DNA of 64,000 nt from positions 122,190,414-122,254,413 of the forward strand of contig NC_091130.1 of assembly GCF_040183065.1 (NCBI RefSeq), in the 5' to 3' direction. The stretch comes from Periplaneta americana (taxonomy: Eukaryota > Arthropoda > Insecta > Blattodea > Blattidae). Shown in pieces: positions 1 to 10,900 of this stretch (positions are counted from its first letter, which is position 1; each line of letters begins with the position of its first letter). Made by a program: the position numbers and the translations under genes. Below the pieces are notes generated by a model that was not told the origin of the DNA, searched no databases, and was given only the letters and a program-made list of their open reading frames with translations.

Positions 1-84
1 AGACTAATAGAGCACATACTGTATTCACTTTTTCCGAGACCTCAGTTCGAATTTCAGCGAGAGAAAATTTATTTTGTGGAGGAC

Positions 85-1515
85 TAACACCATAATTGAA
101 GTGTTGAGTCGAATAACGGACTATGTTACAATTTTTCAAAATCAAGTTTTTAATGGAATAATGCTGTGTATAGTCTTACACAGCTATCACAAAAATTGTT
201 TTTCAATATCTGTTTCAGAGGCGCTTCTACACGAGTTACAACCCTGAATTTCTTGGTTAGAACAACGGTCTATGTCACTAGTCACTTCTAGCGTATCCAG
301 TTGTTTACATCATATCGGGAGTTATTGCACGGGAGTTTGTTCTCTTTACGAATACTGGGTACTTGAACTCTGTGTATCAGGTTTCGGTTGATCTATTACG
401 TAAAATGGACACTGCAAGACAGTGACGATTTATACTATAGATATTGACCTGCTAAATAAATCTAAAAACAAAAATGATCCAGACAAATTAATATTAATAT
501 GTGGGAAGATTTGTCACGAAAGTCGTTGAGAGATGGTGATTTGAGAATACATCAAGGAAGACGAAATCGCAGGTTAGTGCGAAAGATCCCCCAAGTAATG
601 GCAGTTCCCGTCTGCTATTTTTGAAGTAATTTATGAGTTGTACATCATTTTACACTCTACCTAGTGTTAGTTGGACTTTGTTGTGTTTTGCCACTATTTT
701 TATCTTAGAATTTTATCAAGGTATTTCGTTTCAGGAACAGATTTGTGGAAATTCTTATAAGGAAATGTTTCACAGCTTGCTCTTGATGTCAGAAAGGAGC
801 TGTTTAAAATGTATTACTCTCTTACATTCAGAATTTAAAAATTGTGATTGTTATTGTCTTCATTATTAACAAAATTTATACTTAACAAATAAGCCGTGTG
901 ATGGGATGGATACTGAATATTCGGGATAGGGTTACAAATTCCATCCTCTAACAATTTTTCAACTGTAATATTTAATTTTCTTTATTCATTTGTTATTCTT
1001 ACAACTTTAATTAAGTTAATGGTGGCCCTACATCTCAATACTGCAGTTATTTTCTAATAATACTATTATTCTTTGGTCAGTATGATATGTTTATTCACAA
1101 TATGCCATTGAGTCTAACTTCAATAAATTACGTGGTGTTAATACTTATTAATATAATTAGCATTTAAAATTAAATGTCATAATCATTTTGTTCATAATAT
1201 ATTTAACCTTTTTATTGATTTTCCAAATTTCATATTATTCTGATTTTATTAAGCTGTTTATTTTCTGTTTTCCCCAGTAGCATTTCTTTGGAGTTAAAAA
1301 TGTTGCAAACTTCTATGACTTTCAATAACATACAATCGTATACTTCATTTAGTGTACAAAACATACTGATGGAATAACGGTCTATGTTGCCCGTCCGTTA
1401 GTAAATTTATGAGCGGAATTACGATGTAACATTTTTGTTCCTCCTGCACAGTTAGCAGATTGTAACATAGACCGTTATTCGGCCCAATGCTTCAATTGTT
1501 ATTTGGTATGGTTTT
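85..1515. mobile_element. Inverted-repeat-bounded element of unknown family
   Basis: The ends carry an inverted repeat of about 38 bp with a few mismatches. The left arm is near 97-135 and the right arm near 1459-1500; both contain a form of CGAATAACGGTCTATGTTAC. Two more copies of this core lie inside, near 262-280 and 1370-1390, so the ends look like repeated subterminal motifs. The 1.3 kb between them is AT-rich with no recognisable coding sequence; a 78-residue open frame at 633-869 matches nothing I know. A non-autonomous DNA transposon is the simplest reading. Family and exact termini are not established. Confidence 0.5.
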
Positions 1516-1754
1516 GTATAGCTGTATCGCAATTTCTGTCAGTTCTTCACCGCTTCCCCATTGGTCATCATTACGATCATTTTGATTAACGTAGATTCAA
1601 TTATGGGTCTAGGGAATTTTCGTTACCGTTATAGTTTCTCACCTATTTTTCATTAGTTTTTTGGTCATCGAATACATTTTGTCATCATATACTTTACATT
1701 CTGTCATCTTTTTTCGATCGTGAGGGGATTTCGTCACCAAAACAATAATTTTAT

Positions 1755-1987
1755 GTCGTAAAATAGATGACGTAGCTTTCGCTGAAGTTACAGCTTCAGC
1801 TTTTATTGCGTCTACAAATTCCGCAGCTCCAATTATACCCAAATTAGCTGAGTGGTTCGAATGCTCTGTAGGTTCTTTTATAATGGTTTTCCTATCTGAG
1901 GAAAAAGTCATCAGTGAATTACAAACGTCGCTCTGATCACATCTCCATACAATCCCGGTGTTGGTAACTTCGTGTTTGTATACATAC
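1755..1987 (-). pseudogene. FLYWCH zinc-finger / MULE transposase N-terminal fragment
   Basis: Read on the minus strand from about 1987, one open frame gives YKHEVTNTGIVWRCDQSDVC, then after about 20 residues EPTEHSNH, then a helical-looking stretch (IGAAEFVDAIKAEAVTSAKA). The WRC...C...H.H spacing is that of a FLYWCH finger. The downstream helical segment resembles the linker that follows FLYWCH fingers in insect MULE transposases. A stop codon lies just upstream, so the start is lost. The formal open frame runs on to 1639, but its last 35 or so codons are only the terminal subrepeats read through. No DDE catalytic domain is present. FLYWCH assignment is by motif reading only. Confidence 0.6.
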
Positions 1988-2059
1988 GTCTATTAAAGAT
2001 TAACTTATCTCTTGTTCTATTAATTTTTTTTACGAATCCAAATAATTCCGCCATACCTT

Positions 2060-5000
2060 ACCTCGACGATTTTGAAATCTATGAATCCTGTAACTAGAAG
2101 ATTTCGAATAGAAAAATCAATGTATCCTAGGAATCGAAATGAACAATACGAAGACAATGAATGCTGTAACTTGAAGATTTCGAAACCAAAAAATGAATGT
2201 ATCCTTGAAACCGAATGAACAATATGAACACAATGAATTCTGTAACTTGAAGATGTCGAAACCAAGAAATGAATGTATCCTTGGAAACAAAATGAACAAT
2301 GTGAACACAATAAATTCTGTAAGTTGAAGATTTCGAAACCAAAAAATGAATGTATCCTTGGAAACGGAATGAACAATATGAACACAATGAATTCTGTAAC
2401 TTGAAGATTTCGAATAAAAAGAAACGAATGTATCCTTGGAAACGGAATGAACAATATGAACACAATGAATCCTGTAACTTGAAGATTTCGAATCCAAAAT
2501 ATCAATGTATCCTTGGAAACGGAATGAACAATATGAACACAATGAATCCTGTAAATTGAAGGTTTCGAATCCAAGAAAGAAATGTATCCTTGGAATCGGA
2601 ATGAACTGTATGAACACAATAAATAATGTAACTTGAAGATTTCGAAACCAAAAAATGAATGTATCCTTGGAAACGAAATGACCAATATGAACACAATGAA
2701 TTCTGTAACTTGAAGATTTCGAAACCAAAAAATGAATGTATCCTTGGAAACGAAATGACCAATATGAACACAATGAATTCTGTAACTTGAAGATTTCGAA
2801 ACCAAAAAATTAATGTATCCTTGGAAACGAAATGAACAATATGAACACAATGAATTCTATAACTTCAAGATTTCGAAAGCAAAAAATGAATGTATCCTTG
2901 GAAACGAAATGAACAATATGAACACAATGAATTCTGTAACTTGAAGATTTCGAAAGCAAAAAATGAATGTATCCTTGGAAACGAAATGAACAATATGAAC
3001 ACAATGAATTCTATAACTTCAAGATTTAGAAAGCAAAAAATGAAAGTATCCTTGGAAACGTAATGAACAATATGAACACAAAGAATTCTATAACTTCAAG
3101 ATTTCGAAAGCAAAAAATGAATGTATCCTTGGAAACGAAATGAACAATATGAACACAATGAATTCTATAACTTCAAGATTTCGAAAACAAAAAAATGAAT
3201 GTATCCTTGGAAACGAAATGAACAATATGAACACAATGAATTCTATAACTTCAAGATTTCGAGAGCAAAAAATGAAAGTATCCTTGGAAACGTAATGAAC
3301 AATATGAACACAATGAATTCTGTAACTTGATGATTTCGAAAGCAAAAAATGAATGTATCCTTGGAAACGTAATGAACAATATGAACACAATGAATTCTGT
3401 AACTTGAAGATTTCGAAAGCAAAAAATGAATGTATCCTTGGAAACGTAATGAACAATATGAACACAATGAATTCTGTAACTTGAAGATTTCGAAAGCAAA
3501 AAATGAATGTATCCTTGGAAACGTAATGAACAATATGAACACAATGAATTCTGTAACTTGAAGATTTCGAAAGCAAAAAATGAATGTATCCTTGGAAACG
3601 TAATGAACAATATGAACACAATGAATTCTGTAACTTGAAGATTTCGAAAGCAAAAAATGAATGTATCCTTGGAAACGTAATGAACAATATGAACACAATG
3701 AATTCTGTAACTCGAAGATTTCGAAAGCAAAAAATGAATGTATCCTTGGAAACGTAATGAACAATATGAACACAATGAATTGTGTAACTTGAAGATTTCG
3801 AAAGCAAAAAATGAATGTATCCTTGGAAACATAGTGAACAATATGAACACAATGAATTCTGTAACTTGAAGATTTCGAAAGCAAAAAATGAATGTATCCT
3901 TGGAAACGTAATGAACAATATGAACACAATGAATTCTGTAACTTGAAGATTTCGAAACGAAAAAATGAATGTATCCTTGGAAACGTAATGAACAATATGA
4001 ACACAATGAATTCTGTAACTTGAAGATTTCGAAACGAAAAAATGAATGTATCCTTGGAAACGTAATGAACAATATGAACACAATGAATTCTGTAACTTGA
4101 AGATTTCGAAAGCAAAAAATGAATGTATCCTTGGAAACGTAATGAACAATATGAACACAATGAATTCTGTAACTTGAAGATTTCGAAAGCAAAAAATGAA
4201 TGTATCCTTGGAAACGTAATGAACAATATGAACACAATGAATTCTGTAACTTGAAGATTTCGAAAGCAAAAAATGAATGTATCCTTGGAAACGTAATGAA
4301 CAATATGAACACAATGAATTCTGTAACTTGAAGATTTCGAAACGAAAAAATGAATGTATCCTTGGAAACATAATGAACAATATGAACACAATGAATTCTG
4401 TAACTTCAAGATTTCGAAACGAAAAAATGAATGTATCCTTGGAAACGTAATGAACAATATGAACACAATGAATTCTGTAACTTGAAGATTTCGAAAGCAA
4501 AAAATGAATGTATCCTTGGAAACGTAATGAACAATATGAACACAATGAATTCTGTAACTTGAAGATTTCGAAACCAGAAAATGAATGTATCCTTGGAAAC
4601 GAAATGAACAATATGAACATAATGAATTCTGTAACTTGAAGATTTCGGAACCAAAAAATGAATGTATCCTTGGAAACGTAATGAACAATATGAACACAAT
4701 GAATTCTGTAACTTGAAGATTTCGAAACCAGAAAATGAATGTATCCTTGGAAACGAAATGAACAATATGAACACAATGAATTCTGTAACTTGAAGATTTC
4801 GAAAGCAAAAAATGAATGTATCCTTGGAAACGTAATGAACAATATGAACACAATGAATTCTGTAACTTGAAGATTTCGAAACCAGAAAATGAATGTATCC
4901 TTGGAAACGAAATGAACAATATGAACATAATGAATTCTGTAACTTGAAGATTTCGGAACCAAAAAATGAATGTATCCTTGGAAACGTAATGAACAATATG

Positions 5001-5245
5001 AACACAATGAATTCTGTAACTTGAAGATTTCGAAACCAGAAAATGAATATATCCTTGGAAACGAAATGAACAATATGAACACAATGAATTCTGTAACTTG
5101 AAGATTTCGAAATCAAAAAATCAATGTATCCTTAGAAACGAAATGAACAATATCAACACAATGAATTCTGTAACTTGATGATTTCGAAACCAAAAAAATG
5201 AATGTATCCTTGGAAACGAAATGAACAATATGAACACAATGAAGT
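2060..5245. repeat. 77-bp minisatellite, about 41 tandem copies
   Basis: A 77-bp unit repeats head to tail; for example TGTATCCTTGG recurs at 3431 and 3508. Copies at the left edge (2060-2650) are the most diverged and the centre (3300-4500) is nearly uniform. Variants fall in fixed positions: GAAAGC, GAAACC or GAAACG before the A-run, and AAACGTAATG or AAACGAAATG. Because 77 is not a multiple of three and the minus-strand consensus has no stop in any frame, long minus-strand open frames (up to 664 residues at 3088-5082) exist. I treat them as artefacts, not genes. Confidence 0.95.
4569..5080. repeat. 308-bp higher-order repeat inside the minisatellite
   Basis: A diagnostic variant, ATGAACATAATG in place of ATGAACACAATG, followed by TTCGGAACC, occurs at 4613 and again at 4921, exactly 308 bp (four 77-bp units) apart. 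The flanking CCAGAAAATG variants repeat in the same order. Four units were therefore duplicated together. Confidence 0.8.
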
Positions 5246-5460
5246 AGGAGGTTTTATATTAAGTATTATTTTATATAGGTATTATCAAGGGTAGCGACAT
5301 GAAGGGGAGGATTGTGGTGGCAAAAAATAGTGACAAGGAAAATAAATTGGTGACAAAAGTTATTTGGTGACAAAAATGAATCAGTGACAAAATATTGCAG
5401 CGGCAAAATGTAATAAGTGACGAAATCACCGGGTTAAGAAAAATCGGTGACGAAAATTCC

Positions 5461-6218
5461 GCATCCCTTCAACTACATAATCACGGATAAAGTCGGTGTT
5501 GGTTTTCTCTTATAGCGGAACGCTTGGTGAATATAAAATGATTCTATATGAAATAAATATAACTTATAACGTCCTTTCTCAACATATATATCTTCCTCTT
5601 TAGCATATTGTCTCAGTCCTGTAATAAAAATATATTAAATCATTTTCAATTAAACTGAAGATAGGCTTTTATGTGATAACGCACTTAAATCCAATTTAGC
5701 TTTAATATCTCGTGCTCTGTTTCATAACCCCTCGGGATAAGTACAACGGATTATGTAAAAGAGGCTCTCTTTTGGTTACGTAGTCAGCGCGGGGGAGGGT
5801 TTATAATCTACACCGATTCAGTGATCGCCGGGCAAAACCTTCTCACTTTTCCACCTGGGAATCTGCTGCAGGCACTGAATTACTTATAATGCCTTCTCTG
5901 CACAGTGAGCTCGTACAGAGTTCATGTCTTTGCACCTTCTGTCAGCGAGTTCAATTCCTAAATATATGTAACGAATTAAAATTAACATTTTATGTTTTAT
6001 TGCTCCTTAGTGTATAATTTGATTTGAGTTCAATTTCTGGCTAGACCAAGCTTGCCGTTGATGAGAAAAAGTTGTGAACAAGTTTTCTGAGATTACTCGC
6101 AATTCCTATTCGTTAATCAGTATTAATATCATCGTCATAATCATCATCATCATCATCATTATCATCATCCGTTCAGGGGTAATTGGAGCACCACAACATA
6201 TTACATTTGTTTCATTGG
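5461..6218. other. No recognisable gene
   Basis: AT-rich sequence with no convincing coding frame. The only structure I see is a short CAT-type microsatellite near 6132-6170. A GC-richer patch at 5760-5880 has no feature I recognise. Confidence 0.5.
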
Positions 6219-6336
6219 GTTGATACATAAGTTCGTAGCGTTTTTGTTTCACGTGTTTGTACTCCGGTTGCTATGGGTTTATTTCAAGTTCAATTGTTGT
6301 GCATGAATTTACATATTGAAATTTTCATTTTTGCAT
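6219..6336 (+). mobile_element. Possible mariner terminal fragment
   Basis: The start, GGGTTGATACATAAGTTCGT, resembles the outer end of mariner elements that begin with a TTGGGT..ATAAGT-type terminal repeat. It is cut off at 6336 by the next element. No coding part remains. A similar beginning occurs near 63037. Confidence 0.3.
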
Positions 6337-6413
6337 ACAGAGCGTCCTATTTATCTCTTATAACGTTTTTGTTTGGAATTTTTGTTTCTGAGCGTTGTGT
6401 TAAAACGAGGGGC

Positions 6414-6657
6414 GCCCACACCTATGGAGTAACGGTCAGCGCGTCTGGCCGCGAAACCAGGTGGCCCGGGTTCGAATCCCGGTTGGGGCAAGTTACCTGG
6501 TTGAGGTTTTTTCCGGGGTTTTACCTGAACCCAATACCAGCAAATGCTGGGTAACTTTCGGTGCTGGACCCGTACTCATTTCACCGGCATTATCACCTTC
6601 ATTTCATTCAGACGCTAAATAACCTAGATGTTGATACAGCGTCATAAAATAACCCAA
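6414..6657 (+). mobile_element. tRNA-derived SINE inserted in the mariner terminal repeat
   Basis: The insertion is flanked by a perfect 13-bp target duplication, TAAAACGAGGGGC, at 6401-6413 and 6658-6670. The head has a Pol III A-box-like TGGAGTAACGGTCAGCGCG and a B box GGTTCGAATCCC. The body contains GGGTAACTTTCGGTGCTGG and TCATTTCACCGGCATTATC. The same family occurs at 17947-18203 (plus) and, more diverged, at 35300-35605 (minus). Insertion into the left terminal repeat means the SINE is younger than the mariner element. Confidence 0.9.
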
Positions 6658-6895
6658 TAAAACGAGGGGCTAACACGAGTGTGGAGATTTGATACATCTA
6701 ACTACATTATGGTACAAATATACGTAACGTCATCAATTTTTTTAAATAGCACTACATACTCTAATTATATTACAATGATACACACATTAATACGAGTTCA
6801 AAAATGTATCACAATGTCACCTTCCTAATCAATAACAACAAAACAATACAAAACGTACTTCCAATGTGATAATGTTATGCTTTGAGAGTCACAGA

Positions 6896-7215
6896 AGATG
6901 TTCCAAATGGTGAACATTCACATTAATGCACATTCGTAGGCGTTCCCAGAAAGACTGTATGACTGCCCGGCATGTTGCTGGTTGAATGGACACACAAGCC
7001 TGTCGAATGCGTTATTGCATGTCGTCTGATGTTCTCAGAATGTTCTGGTGCACACTGTCCTTTACAGTTCCCCACAGGAAGAAGTCGAGTGGCGACAGGT
7101 CCGGAGAACGTGCAGGCCACTCTGTGAATTGTGGCCCGACAGTTGTTGTGATTTGTTTACATGTTAAAACAGCAAACACACAACACACGACGTGTACGGA
7201 CGTCAGTCGTCTTTC
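6896..7215 (-). pseudogene. C-terminal mariner-like (DDE_3) transposase fragment
   Basis: Minus-strand translation gives WPARSPDLSPLDFFLWGTVK, the region around the third catalytic acid of Tc1/mariner-type transposases. It continues through SDDMQ, one in-frame TAA (near 7010) and IRQACVSIQP...VIQSFWERLRMC to a natural stop. The N-terminal helix-turn-helix and the first two catalytic acids are absent. The open frame that reaches upstream to 7446 is the terminal inverted repeat read through, not transposase. Confidence 0.8.
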
Positions 7216-7671
7216 GTTTTTGTAAGTTAATGTACAAAATGAATGGGGCACCACAACAAACGGCACATTCTGATGGCATTCATTTTGCATTTTGTTGTTA
7301 TTGATTGGGAAGGTGACATTGTGATACATTTTTGATCTCGTCTTAATGTATGTAATCAATGTAACATGATTAAAGAAATGTAGTGCTATTTGAAAAATTG
7401 ATGACATGACGTGTATCTTGTACCATAATGTAGTTACATGCACCAAATATCTACACTCATGTTAGCCTCTCGTTCTAACGTAAGTCTCAAAAATAAAAAA
7501 TTCCAATACCTATCCAAACAAAGAAGTTATAATAGATGAAACATATAAATGGGACACTCTGTATATATATTCAGTAGAGCAGTGGGCACGAGAAAATGGA
7601 GAGTCAAGGGGAGAAAGTGGAACATTTCCGACATATTCTTTTTTTTTTAGTTCAGTAACATATTTAACCAA

Positions 7672-8074
7672 CAGTAGAGTCTCGTTAATTCGAACTACGC
7701 TAATCTGAAAATCTGGTTAATCCGAACATAATTATTTTAAGAAAAACGAAATTTATTGTAACAGTGCAAAATAGTAATAAAAATGTATAAATTCACACAA
7801 TTTCTTTCACTTTAAAAAATTATAAAAATAACACATTCAAGGGTACTTACAACAATTTAGTATTTTCTGTACATAATTTACACATCTCTCATGCTCATAA
7901 AATCAGTAATTTTCTGTTGTAATGAAGTGAACCTGTTGGTTGTGGTTCTAAAAATAGCAACAGGGTACTCTCACCCCCGTCTCTCAGCGGTCGTGAATAG
8001 CATGCATTGCATTACAGGAAATATTACGGTAAACCCGAAAATCTTGTAATCCGAATAGGTCTTGGTCTCTACTG
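7672..8074. mobile_element. Tigger/pogo-like MITE
   Basis: The left end is CAGTAGAGTCTCGTTAATTC and the right end reads inverted as CAGTAGAGACC, followed by TA. Subterminal sequence near both ends (TAATTCGAAC, TTCGGATTA) is typical of pogo/Tigger termini. The 403-bp interior has no coding sequence. The right end abuts a (TTTA)n tract. Confidence 0.6.
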
Positions 8075-8075
8075 T

Positions 8076-8135
<60 letters not shown>

Positions 8136-8165
8136 CTCTGATGGAGTTAAGATCATCAGGCCTTC
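8075..8165 (-). repeat. (TTTA)n tract and LINE 3'-end remnant
   Basis: About 14 TTTA repeats (8076-8133) are followed by CAGGCCTTCTCTTCCACAT. On the minus strand this is the GGAAGAGAAGGCC motif that precedes the simple-sequence tail of a LINE family also seen at 13770-14045, 20335-20405 and 45880-45960. The tract is probably the tail of a truncated LINE. Confidence 0.55.
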
Positions 8166-8504
8166 TCTTCCACATCACCAGCAATGCAGTACAACTACAA
8201 GAAAAATTATAGTACAATGCAAATAATCTACTGCAATAATGAGTGACAGAATGAATATGACATAAAAAACAACTGAACTAGAGATAGAAATTGAAAAATA
8301 ATAAAAAATTACTCTAACGTATTAAATGATTAAAGAGAAACAAACAAAAAATAAAAACATTTACAACAAATTCAGGCACAAAATAACAGTGACACTCAGC
8401 ATCATTGTTATTAACTCAGGGACAATAAGCTCTTCTAGTATCCTGGCACGAATCACGAATAGAAGAGAAAGGGTTAATCTAATAGAAGGGCGAAACCAGC
8501 GGAG

Positions 8505-9100
8505 GTGACCAGAAACGTGTATGGGGACAATCCTATCGGAAAGAGCACGGCAAGAAAATGGTTTCCTCGTTTTAAGGAGGGTCTTTTTGACATTAGTGAC
8601 ACCCCACGTTCAAGAAGACCTTCGGGGTTTGATGAAGATCGTTTAAATACATTAATCCACAATGATCCACGTCAGTGTACCCGAGAACTGGCAAATGTGA
8701 TAAACTGTGACCATTCCACCATCACTGTCGACATTTATTTCAACCAGCTGAGACGTCTTGCACACGCCATCTAAGAAAAACGACCAACAAGACTGCGTGA
8801 AGTGATGCTACTCCATGATAACGCCCGTCCGCAGTCTGCTACCCTGACAAAAAATACTATCCAGGAGTTGGATTAGGAAGTCATTCCGCACCCAACTTAT
8901 TCACCTGATCTTGCGCCCTCAGATTTTCACCTTTTCCGCAAGGAACTTCTTTTCCGGATGAAAATGCTCTCCGAACATGGGTTGACGACTTCTTTAATTG
9001 AAAACCACGCGATTTCTACAGGCGTGGAATCAAAAAACTACTTCAGCGTTGGAAGACTGTTGTAAATAGTGAAGGAGAATATATTATTGTTGATAATTAA
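8505..9100 (+). pseudogene. mariner transposase pseudogene with internal deletion
   Basis: One frame from 8505 reads through a helix-turn-helix region (STARKWFPRFKEGLFDISDT, then PRSRRPSGFDEDRLNTLI) typical of mariner transposases. It meets a stop at 8772 and continues in the same frame as LLHDNARPQSATL, the second catalytic Asp region. After another stop (near 8874) it reaches TYSPDLAPSDFHLF, the third Asp of the D34D signature. A frameshift near 8975 moves the end into another frame (WVDDFFN...DFYRRGIKKLLQRW), ending at 9100. The stretch holding the first catalytic Asp is deleted. Confidence 0.85.
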
Positions 9101-9125
9101 CTTCTCTTTTATGTGTATCTGATAC

Positions 9126-9755
9126 CTACTTTTTCTTCTTCTTCTTCTTCTTCTTCACTTCATGGTATGGGCATTTTCCCGTTCCGGCTTCAAAGGTCGC
9201 TCCATCTTTTCATCGATCGTCCCTGATCTCTTCGTCCTTTTGGTTTATAATTTATTGCTTTCTTAGGAAGTCTGTAGTCGTCCATTCTCTCTACATGTAA
9301 TTTACAATCTTGTCTATAATTGTCTATTTTATCAATAAGTTGGTATACTCCTAGTTCCTGCCTAATATCTTCATTTCTAATTCTATCTAATCTCTTGCAT
9401 CCTTTTACTTTCCGCAAGAATCTCATCTTTGCCGCTTGTATTTTACTAACTTCAGGTTTTGTTGTAACCCAACTTTCACTTCCATACAAAAGAGTAGGGA
9501 CTGCCATTACATTGTAGAATTTCATTTTCGTTTCCTGTCTGCTTTTATTCTTCAAAGTTCTATTAATTGTGCCACATACTGTCTGGAATGATTGTAATTT
9601 TATTTTTATATCATTACCCTTTTTGTAACTTACATCACATCCTAGGTACTTAAAATTTGTTACTTGTTCTACTGCTTTATTATCCATTTAAATCTTAGAT
9701 CTTACAGTATTTTTGCCTTGAAATGCCATTACTTTTGTTCTTGTATTTGATTTGT
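9126..9755 (-). pseudogene. LINE reverse-transcriptase C-terminal fragment with (GAA)n tail
   Basis: The minus strand encodes a 165-residue frame (9190-9687) with NFKYLGCDVSY, TLLYGSESWVTTK and MRFLRKVKGCKRLDRIRNED, the region after the polymerase core of non-LTR retrotransposons. The same protein continues upstream past a stop as KVMAFQGKNTVRSKI. Downstream, a shifted frame gives SRNGKMPIP and then (GAA)n, which reads as the (TTC)n tract at 9127-9155. The element is 5'-truncated. Related fragments lie at 29250-29545 and 38800-39120. Confidence 0.8.
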
Positions 9756-10400
9756 ATTTGATACGTTAAAATTATCTGATACCTATCTTTAAGAAACTTG
9801 TGAAAAATCGCTACGGAATATGCACCAACCTAATATAATGGACAGTCTTCACTTCTTTCTATAATATTCCTTACAGATTGGGCGAAATATTATAATTCTA
9901 ATTTTTTCTTTTGCTAGAATGCAACAGTGTCAAAAGTTACATTTTCAGTCATATTAATTATCACCATAGCGACCAATAAGGGAATTCAATCACTCAGTGT
10001 AAGCCACACAATGAGGTTGCGAAATACATTGATTTTCCCTTCAGTTATGGTAAATTGTGAGTGTGTATATACATACATACTCACACCTACGAGAGAGTCA
10101 GACAGAGGGAGGAATCGGGCTGAGAGAGGTCGAGTGTTAACTGGCTACCAAACCTCTATTTTCATTTCCCACCTCATACTATGAAACATCCCTGTCTAAC
10201 CGACCCCCTCTTGCTAGTTTCATGTTATGTGGTGACAATAACAATTCTCCATCGCATGCCAACCTGACACTACAAAGCAGAGTATAACAGGTTTTGTGGC
10301 AAACAAAGGTGATGTACAGTGTAGCTTGAAATCTAGTCTGGAAATAAAAATATAATCACATAGGAAGAGCTGTAGCCAAATAAACACTAATGCTCATAAT
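9756..10400. other. No recognisable gene
   Basis: I see no coding frame or repeat family here beyond ordinary AT-rich sequence. Confidence 0.5.
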
Positions 10401-10486
10401 CAGAGTTTTGGGTATTCCACTGTGTCCTGGAACGTGATATATCAATTATCAGGACACGATGGAATACCCAAAAACCTAATTCTGAT
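10401..10486. repeat. Short inverted repeat (hairpin)
   Basis: CAGAGTTTTGGGTATTCCA at 10401 is matched in inverted orientation by TGGAATACCCAAAAACCTAA near 10460, giving about 28-bp arms around a 20-bp loop. It could be a very short MITE remnant. Confidence 0.55.
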
Positions 10487-10536
10487 CACAGTAACAGTGA
10501 AAGCCCTATGTAACGTTTTGTGATTGAATGCAAGGT

Positions 10537-10666
10537 TATTCATTCATTCATTCATTCATTCATTCATTCATTCATTCATTCATTCATTCATTCATTCATT
10601 CATTCATTCATTCATTCATTCATTCATTCATTCATTCATTCATTCATTCATTCATTCATTCATTCA
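10537..10666. repeat. (TTCA)n microsatellite
   Basis: About 32 uninterrupted TTCA units. The open frame across it (10528-10794) is only the repeat read through. Confidence 0.95.
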
Positions 10667-10775
10667 ATATATTCCATAGATCTTATATGAGCAATGAAGC
10701 TTTAAGATGTGGTACAAGTCAAAATTTTACAATATACTGGTACGATGAAAGAGTAATGGAGCGGAGAAAAATTCT

Positions 10776-10847
10776 CTCCGGCGCCGGGATTTGAACCCGG
10801 GTTTTCAGCTCTACGTGCTGATGCTTTATCCACTAAGCCATACCGGA
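10776..10847 (-). ncRNA. tRNA-like segment, copy 1
   Basis: A 72-nt cloverleaf can be drawn on the minus strand: D stem GCTT/AAGC, anticodon stem TCAGC/GCTGA, T stem CCGGG/CCCGG, B box GGTTCAAATCC. One acceptor pair is mismatched. The anticodon-loop position 33 is C instead of U, so a functional tRNA is unlikely. It is best read as the Pol III promoter of a SINE. Confidence 0.6.
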
Positions 10848-10900
10848 TTCCACCCCGGCGTCGGAAGAATCGTCTCAGTTTTAAGTTCCAACTCTTGGGT

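Larger units (their letters stand above)
1613..5460 (-). mobile_element. MULE-like foldback element filled by a minisatellite
   Basis: Both ends carry the inverted motif GGAATTTTCGTYACCG (left 1613-1628, right 5445-5460). Inward from each end are irregular repeats of a TTTTGTCAYC-type motif, about six on the left (1613-1745) and nine, in opposite orientation, on the right (5300-5460). Between them lie a FLYWCH-type transposase fragment and the 77-bp array. Mutator-like elements of insects often have FLYWCH fingers and long, internally repetitive terminal repeats, so I infer a decayed MULE that has lost its catalytic domain. I could not find a convincing 8-9 bp target duplication, so the exact ends are uncertain. 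Confidence 0.6.
6336..7563 (-). mobile_element. Tc1/mariner-superfamily element with long terminal inverted repeats
   Basis: The left end reads TA then CAGAGCGTCCTATTTAT; the right end is its inverted counterpart (GGGACACTCTG then TA at about 7562). The inverted similarity continues for over 200 bp on each side: right arm about 7280-7561, left arm 6338-6857 excluding the inserted SINE. TA flanks, terminal sequence and the transposase remnant all agree with Tc1/mariner. The core keeps only the C-terminal part of the transposase, so the element is non-autonomous. Confidence 0.8.

Noticed and set aside
633..869. 78-residue frame inside the first inverted-repeat element
   Set aside because: No motif, AT-rich codons, and nothing in the context to support it.
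3088..5082. 664-, 613- and 353-residue minus-strand open frames
   Set aside because: They are the 77-bp minisatellite read in stop-free frames. All three frames give the same cyclic repeat, with no domain and no start context.
2060..5245. CRISPR array
   Set aside because: Units are contiguous 77-bp copies with no unique spacers, and the context is a eukaryotic genome.
10528..10794. 88-residue frame rich in HSFI repeats
   Set aside because: It is the (TTCA)n microsatellite read through.
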